Source of the DNA: Caldimicrobium thiodismutans
GTDB taxonomy: Bacteria; Desulfobacterota; Thermodesulfobacteria; Thermodesulfobacteriales; Thermodesulfobacteriaceae
Reading direction: 5' to 3'
NCBI GenBank assembly: GCA_002877875.1
Contig: PNIE01000093.1
Coordinates: 1 to 25,197 of the forward strand
DNA length: 25,197 nt
Shown: in pieces, positions 6,820 through 14,441 of the stretch
How the letters are laid out: every line of letters begins with the position of its first letter
Position numbering within the stretch: position 1 is the stretch's first letter
Position numbers and translations under genes: made by a program
Notes under the pieces: generated by a model
Databases searched by the model: none
What the model was told of the DNA's origin: nothing
Seen by the model: the letters and a program-made list of their open reading frames with translations, nothing else

Positions 6820-8863
6820 GAAATTCTTGTTATTTATTTTTGTTATTTTTTTCATAATAGCTTTACAATATTTCCTTTATAAGAGTGATTTTTTTCCTCT
6901 TCCTGAGAAGAATCTTTTTTTATTTTTTGCCCTACAGATTGATTTTATATTGCTTTTATTATTGTTATATCTAATTTTTAGATATTTATATAAAATCTTT
7001 TGGAGTATTAGTGGACGAAAGATTTCTCGAAGTCTTAAATTTAAGTTATTTATGGTTTATTTTCTCTCTATTTCCTTTACGGCTATTATATTAGTAGTTG
7101 GAAGTCTTTTTTTTCTTAAAGAGGGGATGGATTATTGGTTTAAGGAATTTTCAGCTTTAAAGATTTCTACCCATTTATTAAAGAAAGAAGATTGGCTAAA
7201 AGATCTTGAGGCAGATCTTCTAAGTAAAGCTTTGGAGATAAGGGAAAAATATATTGAGAAGACCGATAAAATTCAAAGTAGCGATTTAAGAGAAAAATAT
7301 CGCTATTTTATGGGCCTCGATTCTATTGAGGTATTTACTCTTCAGGGAGAACTCTACAAAAAGACCTATTCTTCTTATATTACCACTAAACCCGGGATAT
7401 CCCCATCAATCATTGAGAACTTGCTTAAAGAAAAAAAATCTCAAAGTCTTATTCAACCTATAAATTCCCATCTCTTGGTAAGGGTTTTTTTATTAGTCAA
7501 TGATAAAACTGGAAAACCTTATATTTTGGCAGTTGGTAAAATTTTTGATCCTAATAAATTAAGCGAATTTACCAAAGATGAGAAAAAAATCTCTAAGTCT
7601 TTTCAAGTATTTTTAATAGCTTCTTTAAGTTTACTTTTTTTATTAGTATTATTTATTGGTATATGGGTTGGAAATAAACTTGGTAAGACCTTAACAGAGC
7701 CTTTGCAGACACTAATTCTTGCTACCCAAAAAATTTCTCATCGGGATTATCGCCTAGATGATTTGCCTTTAAAAAATTTTCAGGAGGATGAAATATCCCA
7801 ACTCATTCAGGCCTTTAAAAAAATGGCAGAGGAAATAAAAAGATATGAAACGACTCTTAGAAAATACAATCAGTATTTAAGAGGAGTTTTAAATTCCCTT
7901 CCAGAAGGGATTCTCATCTTAAAAGAAAAAGGAGAACTTCTCTTTGCCAATGACCAGTTTAATCATTTTCTCTCTACCTTTAATTTTAAAAATTATCAAG
8001 AATTTTGTGAAGAGCTCTCCATAGATCAATACTTTGATAACCTTGAGATAGAGCAAAGTTTTTATAAGACAATAACACTCTCAAAGGCAGGAAGGAAAAT
8101 TCATCTTGGTATAACCTTTATGAAGCTCGAACTCCTAAATGAAATTCTAAAATTACTTATTATTGAAAATCTTGAGGAGAAAGAGACTTTAAAAAGGCTT
8201 TCCCTCTGGAGGGAGGTAGCTGTTATGTTTGCCCATGAAATAAAAAATCCTCTAACTCCTATAAAGCTCTCTGTTGAACGATTACAGAGAAAACTTAGAG
8301 AGGATTTACCTCAAGAAAAAAGAGAATTTTTGGAAAAGACGGTTTCCCTTATCAATAAATATGTGGAGGAATTAAAGAAATTAGCCTATGATCTTTATTA
8401 CTTTTCAAATAAACAAGTCCCTGAAAAAGAGAAACTAAGTGTTATTGAAAATCTAGAAGAGGTTGCAGAGTTATATCGTTCCGCTTATCCTGATCTTCAT
8501 ATAAATTTGATAGGATCCAAGGAGACCAAAATTTGGGCAGATCCTTTTCAGTTAAAACGAATATGGATCAATCTTTTTGAAAATTCATTAAAGGCTATGA
8601 ATGAAAAGGGAAAGATTGAAGTTAAAATCGTAGAAAAAGAGGACAAAGTTTCTATTATTTATGAGGATTCGGGGTTTGGCCTTGAGGAAGAGATAATTAG
8701 GGCTTTTAATAAGGGTGATCCTTCGGAGTTAAAAAAAATTGGAACAGGACTTTTGGTTATTTCAAGTATTATGAGGCTTCATGGAGGAAGGGTCTTAGCT
8801 GAAAATAGAGAGGAAGGAGGTTCACGCTTTATTCTTGAATTTCCCAAAGAGCTCACTTCTTAA
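6791..8863 (+). CDS. NtrY-like membrane sensor histidine kinase (HAMP-PAS-HisKA-HATPase)
   Basis: This 690-residue kinase has two N-terminal membrane helices (about 10-28 and 41-67), a third at 88-110, an extracytoplasmic sensor region of about 160 residues, a fourth helix (272-295), HAMP (296-350), a PAS domain (about 362-465), the phospho-acceptor box FAHEIKNPLTPI with His482, and an ATPase domain with N box NLFENSLKAM, G1 EDSGFGL and G2 GTGLLVIS. It should autophosphorylate and signal to a response regulator. The extra N-terminal helices and HEIKNPLTPI are typical of NtrY, whose partner is the sigma-54 activator NtrX; no regulator gene is in the window, so the symbol is withheld. The ATG lies inside the DUF4390 gene and no Shine-Dalgarno is seen, which points to coupled translation. 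Its 3' end overlaps the opposite pseudouridine synthase gene by 42 bases. Confidence 0.93.
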   Translation: MTFKRNFFIKKFLLFIFVIFFIIALQYFLYKSDFFPLPEKNLFLFFALQIDFILLLLLLYLIFRYLYKIFWSISGRKISRSLKFKLFMVYFLSISFTAIILVVGSLFFLKEGMDYWFKEFSALKISTHLLKKEDWLKDLEADLLSKALEIREKYIEKTDKIQSSDLREKYRYFMGLDSIEVFTLQGELYKKTYSSYITTKPGISPSIIENLLKEKKSQSLIQPINSHLLVRVFLLVNDKTGKPYILAVGKIFDPNKLSEFTKDEKKISKSFQVFLIASLSLLFLLVLFIGIWVGNKLGKTLTEPLQTLILATQKISHRDYRLDDLPLKNFQEDEISQLIQAFKKMAEEIKRYETTLRKYNQYLRGVLNSLPEGILILKEKGELLFANDQFNHFLSTFNFKNYQEFCEELSIDQYFDNLEIEQSFYKTITLSKAGRKIHLGITFMKLELLNEILKLLIIENLEEKETLKRLSLWREVAVMFAHEIKNPLTPIKLSVERLQRKLREDLPQEKREFLEKTVSLINKYVEELKKLAYDLYYFSNKQVPEKEKLSVIENLEEVAELYRSAYPDLHINLIGSKETKIWADPFQLKRIWINLFENSLKAMNEKGKIEVKIVEKEDKVSIIYEDSGFGLEEEIIRAFNKGDPSELKKIGTGLLVISSIMRLHGGRVLAENREEGGSRFILEFPKELTS

Positions 8864-9556
8864 ACTTAAGAGCTCTTCTTCACTTAGCTTTTTAATTTCG
8901 CAGGGTTTAAGATCTTCAAGTTGAATAGGGCCAATAGCTATTCTCTTTATAGAAAGAACTTTATATCCTCTTTTTCCAAAAAGCCTTTTTAACAAATGGT
9001 ATCTTCCTTCAGTTACCGTGATTTTAAGCTGTTTTTTTTCGGAATTTAGCAAAGTTATTTGGGTAGGCTTAGTTTTTCCCTCTTTAAGTTCTATTCCCTC
9101 TTCAATAGCCAGTTTATCCTCCTCTTCTAAACGTTTGTCTATCTCAACAAGATAGGTCTTAGGTAATTTCCAGCGAGGATGGGTTATTCTGTGAGCAAGC
9201 TCTCCATCATTAGTAAGAATGATCAATCCCTCAGCATCTTTATCCAGTCTTCCAGTAGGAAATAGCTCTTTTAAACCAGGCAAATCCTTAGGTAAGAGAT
9301 CAAAAATGTTTTTTTCTTTATCCTTGGTTGAGGTGATAACTCCTTTTGGTTTATAAAATTTGTAATAGTAAAATTTTTGGTAAAAAAGGGGTCTTTCTTC
9401 ATAAAAAATAAGATCCTTTTCAGGATCAATTTTGAAACTAGGGTCAATGATTATCTTTTGATTGACTCTTATTTTTTTTGATTTAATAAATCTTATAACC
9501 TCTCTTCTTGAGCCAACCCCACAAAGGGATAGAAACTTATCTAGGCGGATTTTCAT
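8822..9556 (-). CDS. rsuA: RsuA-family rRNA pseudouridine synthase
   Basis: This 244-residue enzyme isomerises a uridine in rRNA. It has an N-terminal S4 RNA-binding domain (about 1-60, IRLDKFLSLCGVGSRREV), then the catalytic domain with YKPKGVITS (68-76), the catalytic Asp in TGRLDKDAEGL (Asp105), LTNDGELAHRITHP, the Lys-Thr-Tyr motif PKTYLVEID and the late TEGRYHLLKRLF motif. The KPTQITLL segment after the KTYLV block resembles RsuA (16S U516) more than RluB/E/F, but target specificity cannot be fixed from sequence, so the symbol is tentative. It is the last gene of the TPR-polA operon, 7 bases after polA. It has no clear Shine-Dalgarno. Its last 14 codons are antisense to the kinase 3' end. 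Confidence 0.85.
   Translation of the reverse strand: MKIRLDKFLSLCGVGSRREVIRFIKSKKIRVNQKIIIDPSFKIDPEKDLIFYEERPLFYQKFYYYKFYKPKGVITSTKDKEKNIFDLLPKDLPGLKELFPTGRLDKDAEGLIILTNDGELAHRITHPRWKLPKTYLVEIDKRLEEEDKLAIEEGIELKEGKTKPTQITLLNSEKKQLKITVTEGRYHLLKRLFGKRGYKVLSIKRIAIGPIQLEDLKPCEIKKLSEEELLSLRSELFGKFKNKA
8847..8877. terminator. Perfect 8-bp inverted repeat in convergent overlap; possible shared terminator
   Basis: AAGAGCTC (8847-8854) and GAGCTCTT (8870-8877) are exact reverse complements around a 15-base loop. The loop contains the kinase stop codon, and the left arm is inside the coding tails of both convergent genes. Stem-loops of either strand could slow polymerase, but the T-runs after it are short on both sides, so terminator activity is uncertain. 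Confidence 0.4.
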
Positions 9557-9563
9557 TTATAGA

Positions 9564-12146
9564 TTAAGCTTTACAATCTGCCCAAGATTTTCCATAGGAT
9601 ACATTTACTTTAAGGGCAACAGAGAGGCAGAGGTCGAGACCAAGGTGAGAAAAGGGATTTATCATAATTTCTTGTGCAAGGGAAATAACCCGTTCCAGTT
9701 CATTTTCTGGGACTTCAAGGAGAAGTTCGTCATGCACTTGAAGAAGAATGGAGCTTTTCAATTTTTCCCTTTCAAGGAAAGAGAAAAGGGCAACCATAGC
9801 AGCCTTCATAAGATCTGCTGCAGAGCCTTGGATTGGAGTATTAACCGCTATTCTATATCCCAGTTCTCTTATAGATTTTGTCTGACTGAATAACTCAGGT
9901 ATAAACCTCTTTCGCCCGGATAGAGTTTGAACATATCCTTGAGCCTTAGCAAACTCAATGGTTTTTTCAATATACTCCTTAACCTTAGGATAGCGAGAGA
10001 AATACTTTTTGATATAAGCCTCTGCTGAGGAAGGGTCAATTCTCAATTCTTTACTTAATCCATAGGGACTCATCCCATAGGCTATACCGAAATTTATGAC
10101 CTTGGCAACTCTTCTCATCTCAGAGGTAACTTTATCAGGAGAAACTCCAAAGACCTCACAGGCTGTATGAGTATGAATATCAAAATCTCTCTCAAAAGCT
10201 GAGATTAGGTTTTCATCCCCTGAGAAATGAGCAAGAATTCTTAGCTCAATCTGAGAATAGTCAAGGCTCAAAATATAACATCCTTCTTCTGCTATAAAAG
10301 CTCTTCTTATAGCAAGGCCCTCTTCTCCTTTTACAGGAATGTTTTGTAAATTAGGTTTTTGGGAACTGAGTCTTCCTGTTGCGGTGCCTGTCTGATTAAA
10401 TTCCGTATGAAGCCTTTTATCTATTGAAGAAACCTCTCTTAAAAAAACCTCAAGATAGGTGCTTTTGAACTTGTATAAAGTGCGATACCGAAGAATTAAG
10501 GGAACTATAGGATGATGATCATAGAGTTCTTCAAGAACTTCGGCATCTGTTGAAGGTTGAGAGGATTTCTGGGTTTTTTTGATCTTTGGAAGTTTAAGCT
10601 TTTCAAAGAGAATTTTGGCTACCTCCTGGCTTGAACGAGGATTAAACCTTGTTCCAACTAAATCAAAGAGTTTATTCTCTATTTCCTTTATCTTTTGATC
10701 ATACTCACGGATAAGATTTCTTACATATTCAAGATCAATCTTTATACCCTTCTTTTCCATAGAATAAAGGACTCTGCTTAAGGGCATTTCAACTTTTTTT
10801 AACCAATGAAAAAGCCCCTCCTCAGTGAGCTTTTCTTTTAGTTCCCTACCTAAAAGTAAGAGAGATACTCCTTTAAGACCTTTATCCGAGGTCTTTTCAT
10901 TAAGGGTATAATCTAAGTGTTCAAAAACAAGTTGAGAAAACTCATAATTTTTTAAAGTAGGATTTAAAAGATAGGAAGCCAATTTTACATCAAAGGGATC
11001 TTCTAAATTCCTCTCAATTAAATGAAGAAGGGCTTTATAATCATAGACTATGACCTCTTTATTGGTAAAAGTGTTCCATAAAGCACTATCAAACTTGGTT
11101 AAATAACATTTTTCCGGGGTAAAGGAGATAAGTAAAGTTATGTCTTTTAAATTGAAAAGTCCTGTAGAGATTTTTTCGGGGAAAAGGGCAAAAGTGGTGG
11201 GATTTTCCCTTAAAATGAGCTCCTTTAATTCAGAGGGAGAAATTTCCATAGTCTGGAAGGTAGGGATTTCTTCGGGAAAGGAAAATTCCTTTAGAAATTT
11301 ACGAAATTCAAGCTCTTTGAAAAGCCTTTTTAGTTCTCTGTAATTTGGTTCTTTGCGATAGTAATAGGAAAGATCTTGAGAGGGCAGGGGAGCATCAATT
11401 CTTAGTTTCATCAAATCAAAATTTTGAAAGACTTGTTCTTTATATTTTAAGAGACTTTCTCTCAATTTTAGAGGAGTAACTCTAGAAATGTTTTCGTATA
11501 GATTCTCAAGGGTGTGAAAGGTTTGGATAAGGGTTTGAGCAGTTTTTTCTCCAATACCAGGGACTCCCTTAATATTATCTGAAGGATCTCCTGTTAAGGC
11601 TCTAAAGTGACAGAAACTTTGGGGTGAAAAGCCATATTTTTTTTGAAAGGTGTTTAAATCAATTAAATTTTCCCTTATAGGGTCATAAGCCAAAACTCTC
11701 TCACTTATAAGGGAGAAAAGATCTTTATCAGGAGCTATCATTAATACAGGAATATCAAAGGTCTTTATGAAGGTGGCTATGAGATCGTCAGCCTCGTAGC
11801 CCTCAGCGGAGACTAGTGGAATTCCTAAGGCTGAGACTATTTTTTTTATATAGGGTATTTGAATTTTAAGATCCTCTGGCATTCCAGGCCTGGTGGCTTT
11901 ATATTCTTCATACTTGAGGTGACGAAAAGTTGGACCCTTTTCATCCATAAACCAAACTATGATCTTTGGATTTCCTTCTTTGAGAATTTTTAAAAGCATT
12001 TGAGTTATTCCAAAAATGGCCTTAGTGGGAAAGCCCTTTGAAGTAGTTAAATATCCAGGGATAGCATAATAAGCCCTATAAATAAAAGAACTTCCGTCAA
12101 TTAAAAGGGCTCCTTTTTCAAGGATATCTTGAAGGGTAAAGCTCAT
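9564..12146 (-). CDS. polA: DNA polymerase I (with inactive-looking 3'-5' exonuclease domain)
   Basis: This 860-residue protein carries out gap filling and Okazaki primer removal. The N-terminal 5' nuclease (about 1-290) keeps its metal ligands: IDGSSFIYRAYYA, the YEADDL motif, APDKDLF and the helix-hairpin-helix GDPSDNIKGVPGIGEKTA. The middle domain (about 300-470) aligns to the proofreading exonuclease but lacks the key acids: where E. coli has FAFDTET it reads FALFPEK, and the later N-x3-D and Y-x3-D motifs are not visible. The C-terminal polymerase is intact: motif A with Asp629 (DYSQIELR), motif B RRVAKVINFGIAYG with the dideoxy-discriminating Phe, and motif C with Asp806 (VHDELLLEV). 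The ATG overlaps the stop of the upstream TPR gene by 4 bases (ATGA), so translation is probably coupled. Confidence 0.97.
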   Translation of the reverse strand: MSFTLQDILEKGALLIDGSSFIYRAYYAIPGYLTTSKGFPTKAIFGITQMLLKILKEGNPKIIVWFMDEKGPTFRHLKYEEYKATRPGMPEDLKIQIPYIKKIVSALGIPLVSAEGYEADDLIATFIKTFDIPVLMIAPDKDLFSLISERVLAYDPIRENLIDLNTFQKKYGFSPQSFCHFRALTGDPSDNIKGVPGIGEKTAQTLIQTFHTLENLYENISRVTPLKLRESLLKYKEQVFQNFDLMKLRIDAPLPSQDLSYYYRKEPNYRELKRLFKELEFRKFLKEFSFPEEIPTFQTMEISPSELKELILRENPTTFALFPEKISTGLFNLKDITLLISFTPEKCYLTKFDSALWNTFTNKEVIVYDYKALLHLIERNLEDPFDVKLASYLLNPTLKNYEFSQLVFEHLDYTLNEKTSDKGLKGVSLLLLGRELKEKLTEEGLFHWLKKVEMPLSRVLYSMEKKGIKIDLEYVRNLIREYDQKIKEIENKLFDLVGTRFNPRSSQEVAKILFEKLKLPKIKKTQKSSQPSTDAEVLEELYDHHPIVPLILRYRTLYKFKSTYLEVFLREVSSIDKRLHTEFNQTGTATGRLSSQKPNLQNIPVKGEEGLAIRRAFIAEEGCYILSLDYSQIELRILAHFSGDENLISAFERDFDIHTHTACEVFGVSPDKVTSEMRRVAKVINFGIAYGMSPYGLSKELRIDPSSAEAYIKKYFSRYPKVKEYIEKTIEFAKAQGYVQTLSGRKRFIPELFSQTKSIRELGYRIAVNTPIQGSAADLMKAAMVALFSFLEREKLKSSILLQVHDELLLEVPENELERVISLAQEIMINPFSHLGLDLCLSVALKVNVSYGKSWADCKA

Positions 12147-12703
12147 TTATTCTCAAGTTTTTGGATATGTTCTTCTAAAAGTTTGGTCTGCTCTAAAGTC
12201 CCCATTCCTTTGAAAATTTTTAAAGCCAGAGCATAAGCCTCTTTGGAAGCCTCTTTGTTACCTATATTTAAATAGGCATCTCCTAACCCCACAAGAGCTC
12301 TTCCTGCCCTGTGAGGGTCTCGGTATTTTTCTGCAATCTCCAGGATGCGATGCAAATAGGGGATCATCTTTTCATATTCTCTCTTTTCCTTGTAGACAAA
12401 GACAATTTTTTCAGCAATAATACTTGTACTTATTTCATCCTCGAAATTTTCACAGATGTCGAGACAAGCCTTGTAAGCTTTTAAAGCCTTATCAAATTTT
12501 TGTCTTAATTGATGAATGTCTCCTATTTTTTCAAGAACATTGGCCATTTCAATTAGTTTCCCTAATTCCTGAAAGATTTGAAGAGCCTCTTCATAGAAGG
12601 CTAAAGCATCAAGAGTATTTCCCTTTATCCAAGCTTCATGAGCCTTATTACAGCACTCATAGGCCTTTTTTAAAGCCTCCTCTTTAAGTTCTTCTTTTTC
12701 CAT
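12143..12703 (-). CDS. TPR-repeat protein upstream of polA
   Basis: This 186-residue soluble protein is built from about four helical-hairpin repeats of 35-40 residues, for example around AHEAWIKGNTLDALAFYEEA (21-40), ANVLEKIGDIHQLRQKFDKA (54-73), IPYLHRILEIAEKYRD and GRALVGLGDAYLNIGNKEAS. The long, Gly/Asp-marked repeats (GD-x-x, Gly-Asn) are the class often found in protein-protein scaffolds. There is no signal peptide or membrane helix. No specific function can be read. The ATG is preceded by AAGGAG, encoded by the final Lys-Glu codons of the upstream zinc-HEAT gene (2-base gap), and its stop overlaps the polA start, so it is firmly within the operon. Confidence 0.85.
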   Translation of the reverse strand: MEKEELKEEALKKAYECCNKAHEAWIKGNTLDALAFYEEALQIFQELGKLIEMANVLEKIGDIHQLRQKFDKALKAYKACLDICENFEDEISTSIIAEKIVFVYKEKREYEKMIPYLHRILEIAEKYRDPHRAGRALVGLGDAYLNIGNKEASKEAYALALKIFKGMGTLEQTKLLEEHIQKLENK

Positions 12704-12705
12704 AA

Positions 12706-13794
12706 CTACTCCTTTTTAAAGATTTCTTCATATTGGTTCCAGAGATTCTCGAGAGAGAGCTCTTGGTAAGCAAAGGTTTCATAATTAAAAAGGGAAAGGA
12801 TCTTTTTTTTGAGAAAAGTTTTATAAGAGAGAAGTTCAATCCCTTTTAGGGAGATAAAAATCTTAAGAATTAAAGCCTGGGATAGGGCCTCTGTCTTGGG
12901 AAAGAGATTTAAGAGCCTTAAATAAGGGGCTTTCTTGATGGCCTTTGGGTTTTTTTCAGCGATTCTCATTAGGGCATAAAGAGTTGAAATTTCATATTCT
13001 GGAAACTTAAGAAAACCGAATAAGTTTTTAACAAAGTTAGAATAGCTATTTTCCGTTTCTCTTATTATCTCCCCAACAGCTTCAAGGGCACCCCAAGGAG
13101 AAGCTGCTGAGTCAGCGCTGGCATAAAGAAGCCTTTTGATAAGATCTAAAACTTTCTGAGGCTCTCTTTGATAGAGATTTCTGGCAATCTGGCCTAGAAG
13201 ATAGGCACCTTTTTTTCGTAAACTTTCCTCTGGATGATAAAGAACCTTTTGGACAACATTTAAATTAAGAGGTTCTGCCAAAACATAGGCCAGAAGATCA
13301 GAGAATCTATTTTCAATAAGAAGTTCTTCAACCTCTTTTCTAAGGAGCCTCTTTTTATATTTCTTAAGATTTTCTTCTTCCAATTTCATTTTTTCTTCTT
13401 TAACTAAAGACCTTTCTCTTTCCTTAGCTTTAAGTTCTTCCAGATCTTCAGCCAGTTTTATAAAACAGAGAGCCCCTTTAATTTTCCTTCCTTCGTAAAG
13501 TGGTTCTCCAGGAATAGTGTGCGTTATAGGATCATAATTTTCAAGCCAAATTTCCTGATAATCTTCTTCTGGAATAAGATTTAGAGCAAGCTCAAGGTCT
13601 CCCCCGCAGGCAATAAACAGGGCTTCAAGAAAGACAGCCCCTCTACTAAACCCCGTTTCATCTACCACATAAACAGCTCCACACTCACACACTCCAGCTT
13701 CGTAACCGGAGAAACCAACAGGAAGATAAGCAGGTTTGGAAATAGGTTTTTCACAAAAGGGACACTGTGGGGTTTTAGGTATTTTCAGTTTCAT
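12706..13794 (-). CDS. Zinc-ribbon plus HEAT-like repeat protein (DVU0298-like)
   Basis: With the ATG at 13794 this is a 362-residue cytoplasmic protein. Its parts are: an N-terminal zinc-ribbon-like module with C11-P-F-C14 and C36-E-C38-GAVYV; a conserved-looking block (FLEALFIACGGDLELALNLI, then EEDYQEIWLENYDPITHTI); a charged coiled-coil (about 118-158); and a C-terminal all-helical HEAT-like region (about 160-345) with RKKGAYLLGQIAR and SPWGALEAVGEIIRE. The WGA-x-EA-x-GEI segment recalls proteins I know as the DVU0298 family, named for a Desulfovibrio gene; that link is from memory. A longer version starting at a TTG at 13809 (5 more residues) is possible, but neither start has a good Shine-Dalgarno. 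The start overlaps the upstream TPR gene. Role unknown; the zinc module and HEAT scaffold suggest binding of protein or nucleic acid. Confidence 0.78.
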   Translation of the reverse strand: MKLKIPKTPQCPFCEKPISKPAYLPVGFSGYEAGVCECGAVYVVDETGFSRGAVFLEALFIACGGDLELALNLIPEEDYQEIWLENYDPITHTIPGEPLYEGRKIKGALCFIKLAEDLEELKAKERERSLVKEEKMKLEEENLKKYKKRLLRKEVEELLIENRFSDLLAYVLAEPLNLNVVQKVLYHPEESLRKKGAYLLGQIARNLYQREPQKVLDLIKRLLYASADSAASPWGALEAVGEIIRETENSYSNFVKNLFGFLKFPEYEISTLYALMRIAEKNPKAIKKAPYLRLLNLFPKTEALSQALILKIFISLKGIELLSYKTFLKKKILSLFNYETFAYQELSLENLWNQYEEIFKKE

Positions 13795-14389
13795 AAAGAA
13801 GTTTTTCAAACTGGGGATTTACGGGGTAGCGTAAGTCTTTAGCCTTTTGAAGATAGGTTTTAGCAAGCTCTCTTTCCCCTTTATAAAAGTGAGCAACAGC
13901 TAAATTGTTATATATGGTTGCCATAGTAGGAGCTATTTCGAGAGCTTTTTTTAAGACTTCGATGGCTTCATCATATCTTTCAAGGCCAATTAAAACCGTA
14001 GAAAGATTTACATAGGCTGAAGGATTTTGAGGATTGATTTCTAGAGCCTTTTGGTAACATTTTTCGGCTTCTTCAAGGTTGCCAAGCTGAAATTCAATCA
14101 AACCAAGGTTGTTCCAAGCTTCGTAAGAGCGTGGATAAAATTTTAAGGTAAAGGTAAAGGCCTTTTTAGCCTCCTCCAAATCGCCTTCTCTTGCAAAGAT
14201 GACTCCAAGGTTAATCATGGCTTCAAGGTGGAAGGGATCGAGTTTTAGAACTTTTTTAAAGGTCTCTTTGGCTTCTTGCAATTTTCCAAAATTAAGGTAA
14301 GCTATAGCTAATCTATGTTGTGCCCAAACAGCATGAGGGTTTTCCATGGCTTCTTTTTCCAAAATTTTTAAAATTTCCTCTTGGTTCAT
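13775..14389 (-). CDS. TPR-repeat protein, first gene of polA operon
   Basis: This 204-residue soluble protein consists almost wholly of five canonical 34-residue TPRs, at about residues 19-52, 53-86, 87-120, 121-154 and 155-188. Each shows the usual pattern (W/L...LG/A...Y/F...G...A...A..L...P), for example AWNNLGLIEFQLGNLEEAEK. There is no signal peptide or membrane helix. TPR proteins of this type act as docking scaffolds; no partner can be named. The ATG has an AAGGAGGT Shine-Dalgarno at ideal spacing, and a candidate promoter lies just upstream, so this is likely the first gene of the TPR, zinc-HEAT, TPR, polA, rsuA operon. Its last 20 bases overlap the next gene. Confidence 0.88.
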   Translation of the reverse strand: MNQEEILKILEKEAMENPHAVWAQHRLAIAYLNFGKLQEAKETFKKVLKLDPFHLEAMINLGVIFAREGDLEEAKKAFTFTLKFYPRSYEAWNNLGLIEFQLGNLEEAEKCYQKALEINPQNPSAYVNLSTVLIGLERYDEAIEVLKKALEIAPTMATIYNNLAVAHFYKGERELAKTYLQKAKDLRYPVNPQFEKLLYETENT

Positions 14390-14413
14390 ACCTACCTCCT
14401 TAATTTGACTTAA

Positions 14414-14441
14414 AGGATACTACAAAAAATGAAGTTCTCAA
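14414..14441 (-). promoter_or_regulatory. Candidate promoter of TPR-polA-rsuA operon
   Basis: On the minus strand, TTGAGA (14436-14441), a 16-base spacer and TATCCT (14414-14419) match the sigma-70 consensus at 5 and 4 of 6 positions. Transcription would start near 14407, about 18 bases before the ATG, leaving room for the Shine-Dalgarno. The promoter overlaps the first codons of the divergent mltG, whose own promoter I could not find in the 39-base gap. Confidence 0.45.

Noticed and set aside
6791..8863. Naming the kinase ntrY outright
   Set aside because: The architecture and HEIKNPLTPI box fit, but without an adjacent ntrX and with many NtrY-like kinases of other function the symbol would overstate the evidence.
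9462..9893. Plus-strand 143-codon open frame over the rsuA start and polA end
   Set aside because: It is antisense to polymerase motif C and the S4 domain; no homology pattern or start signal was seen.
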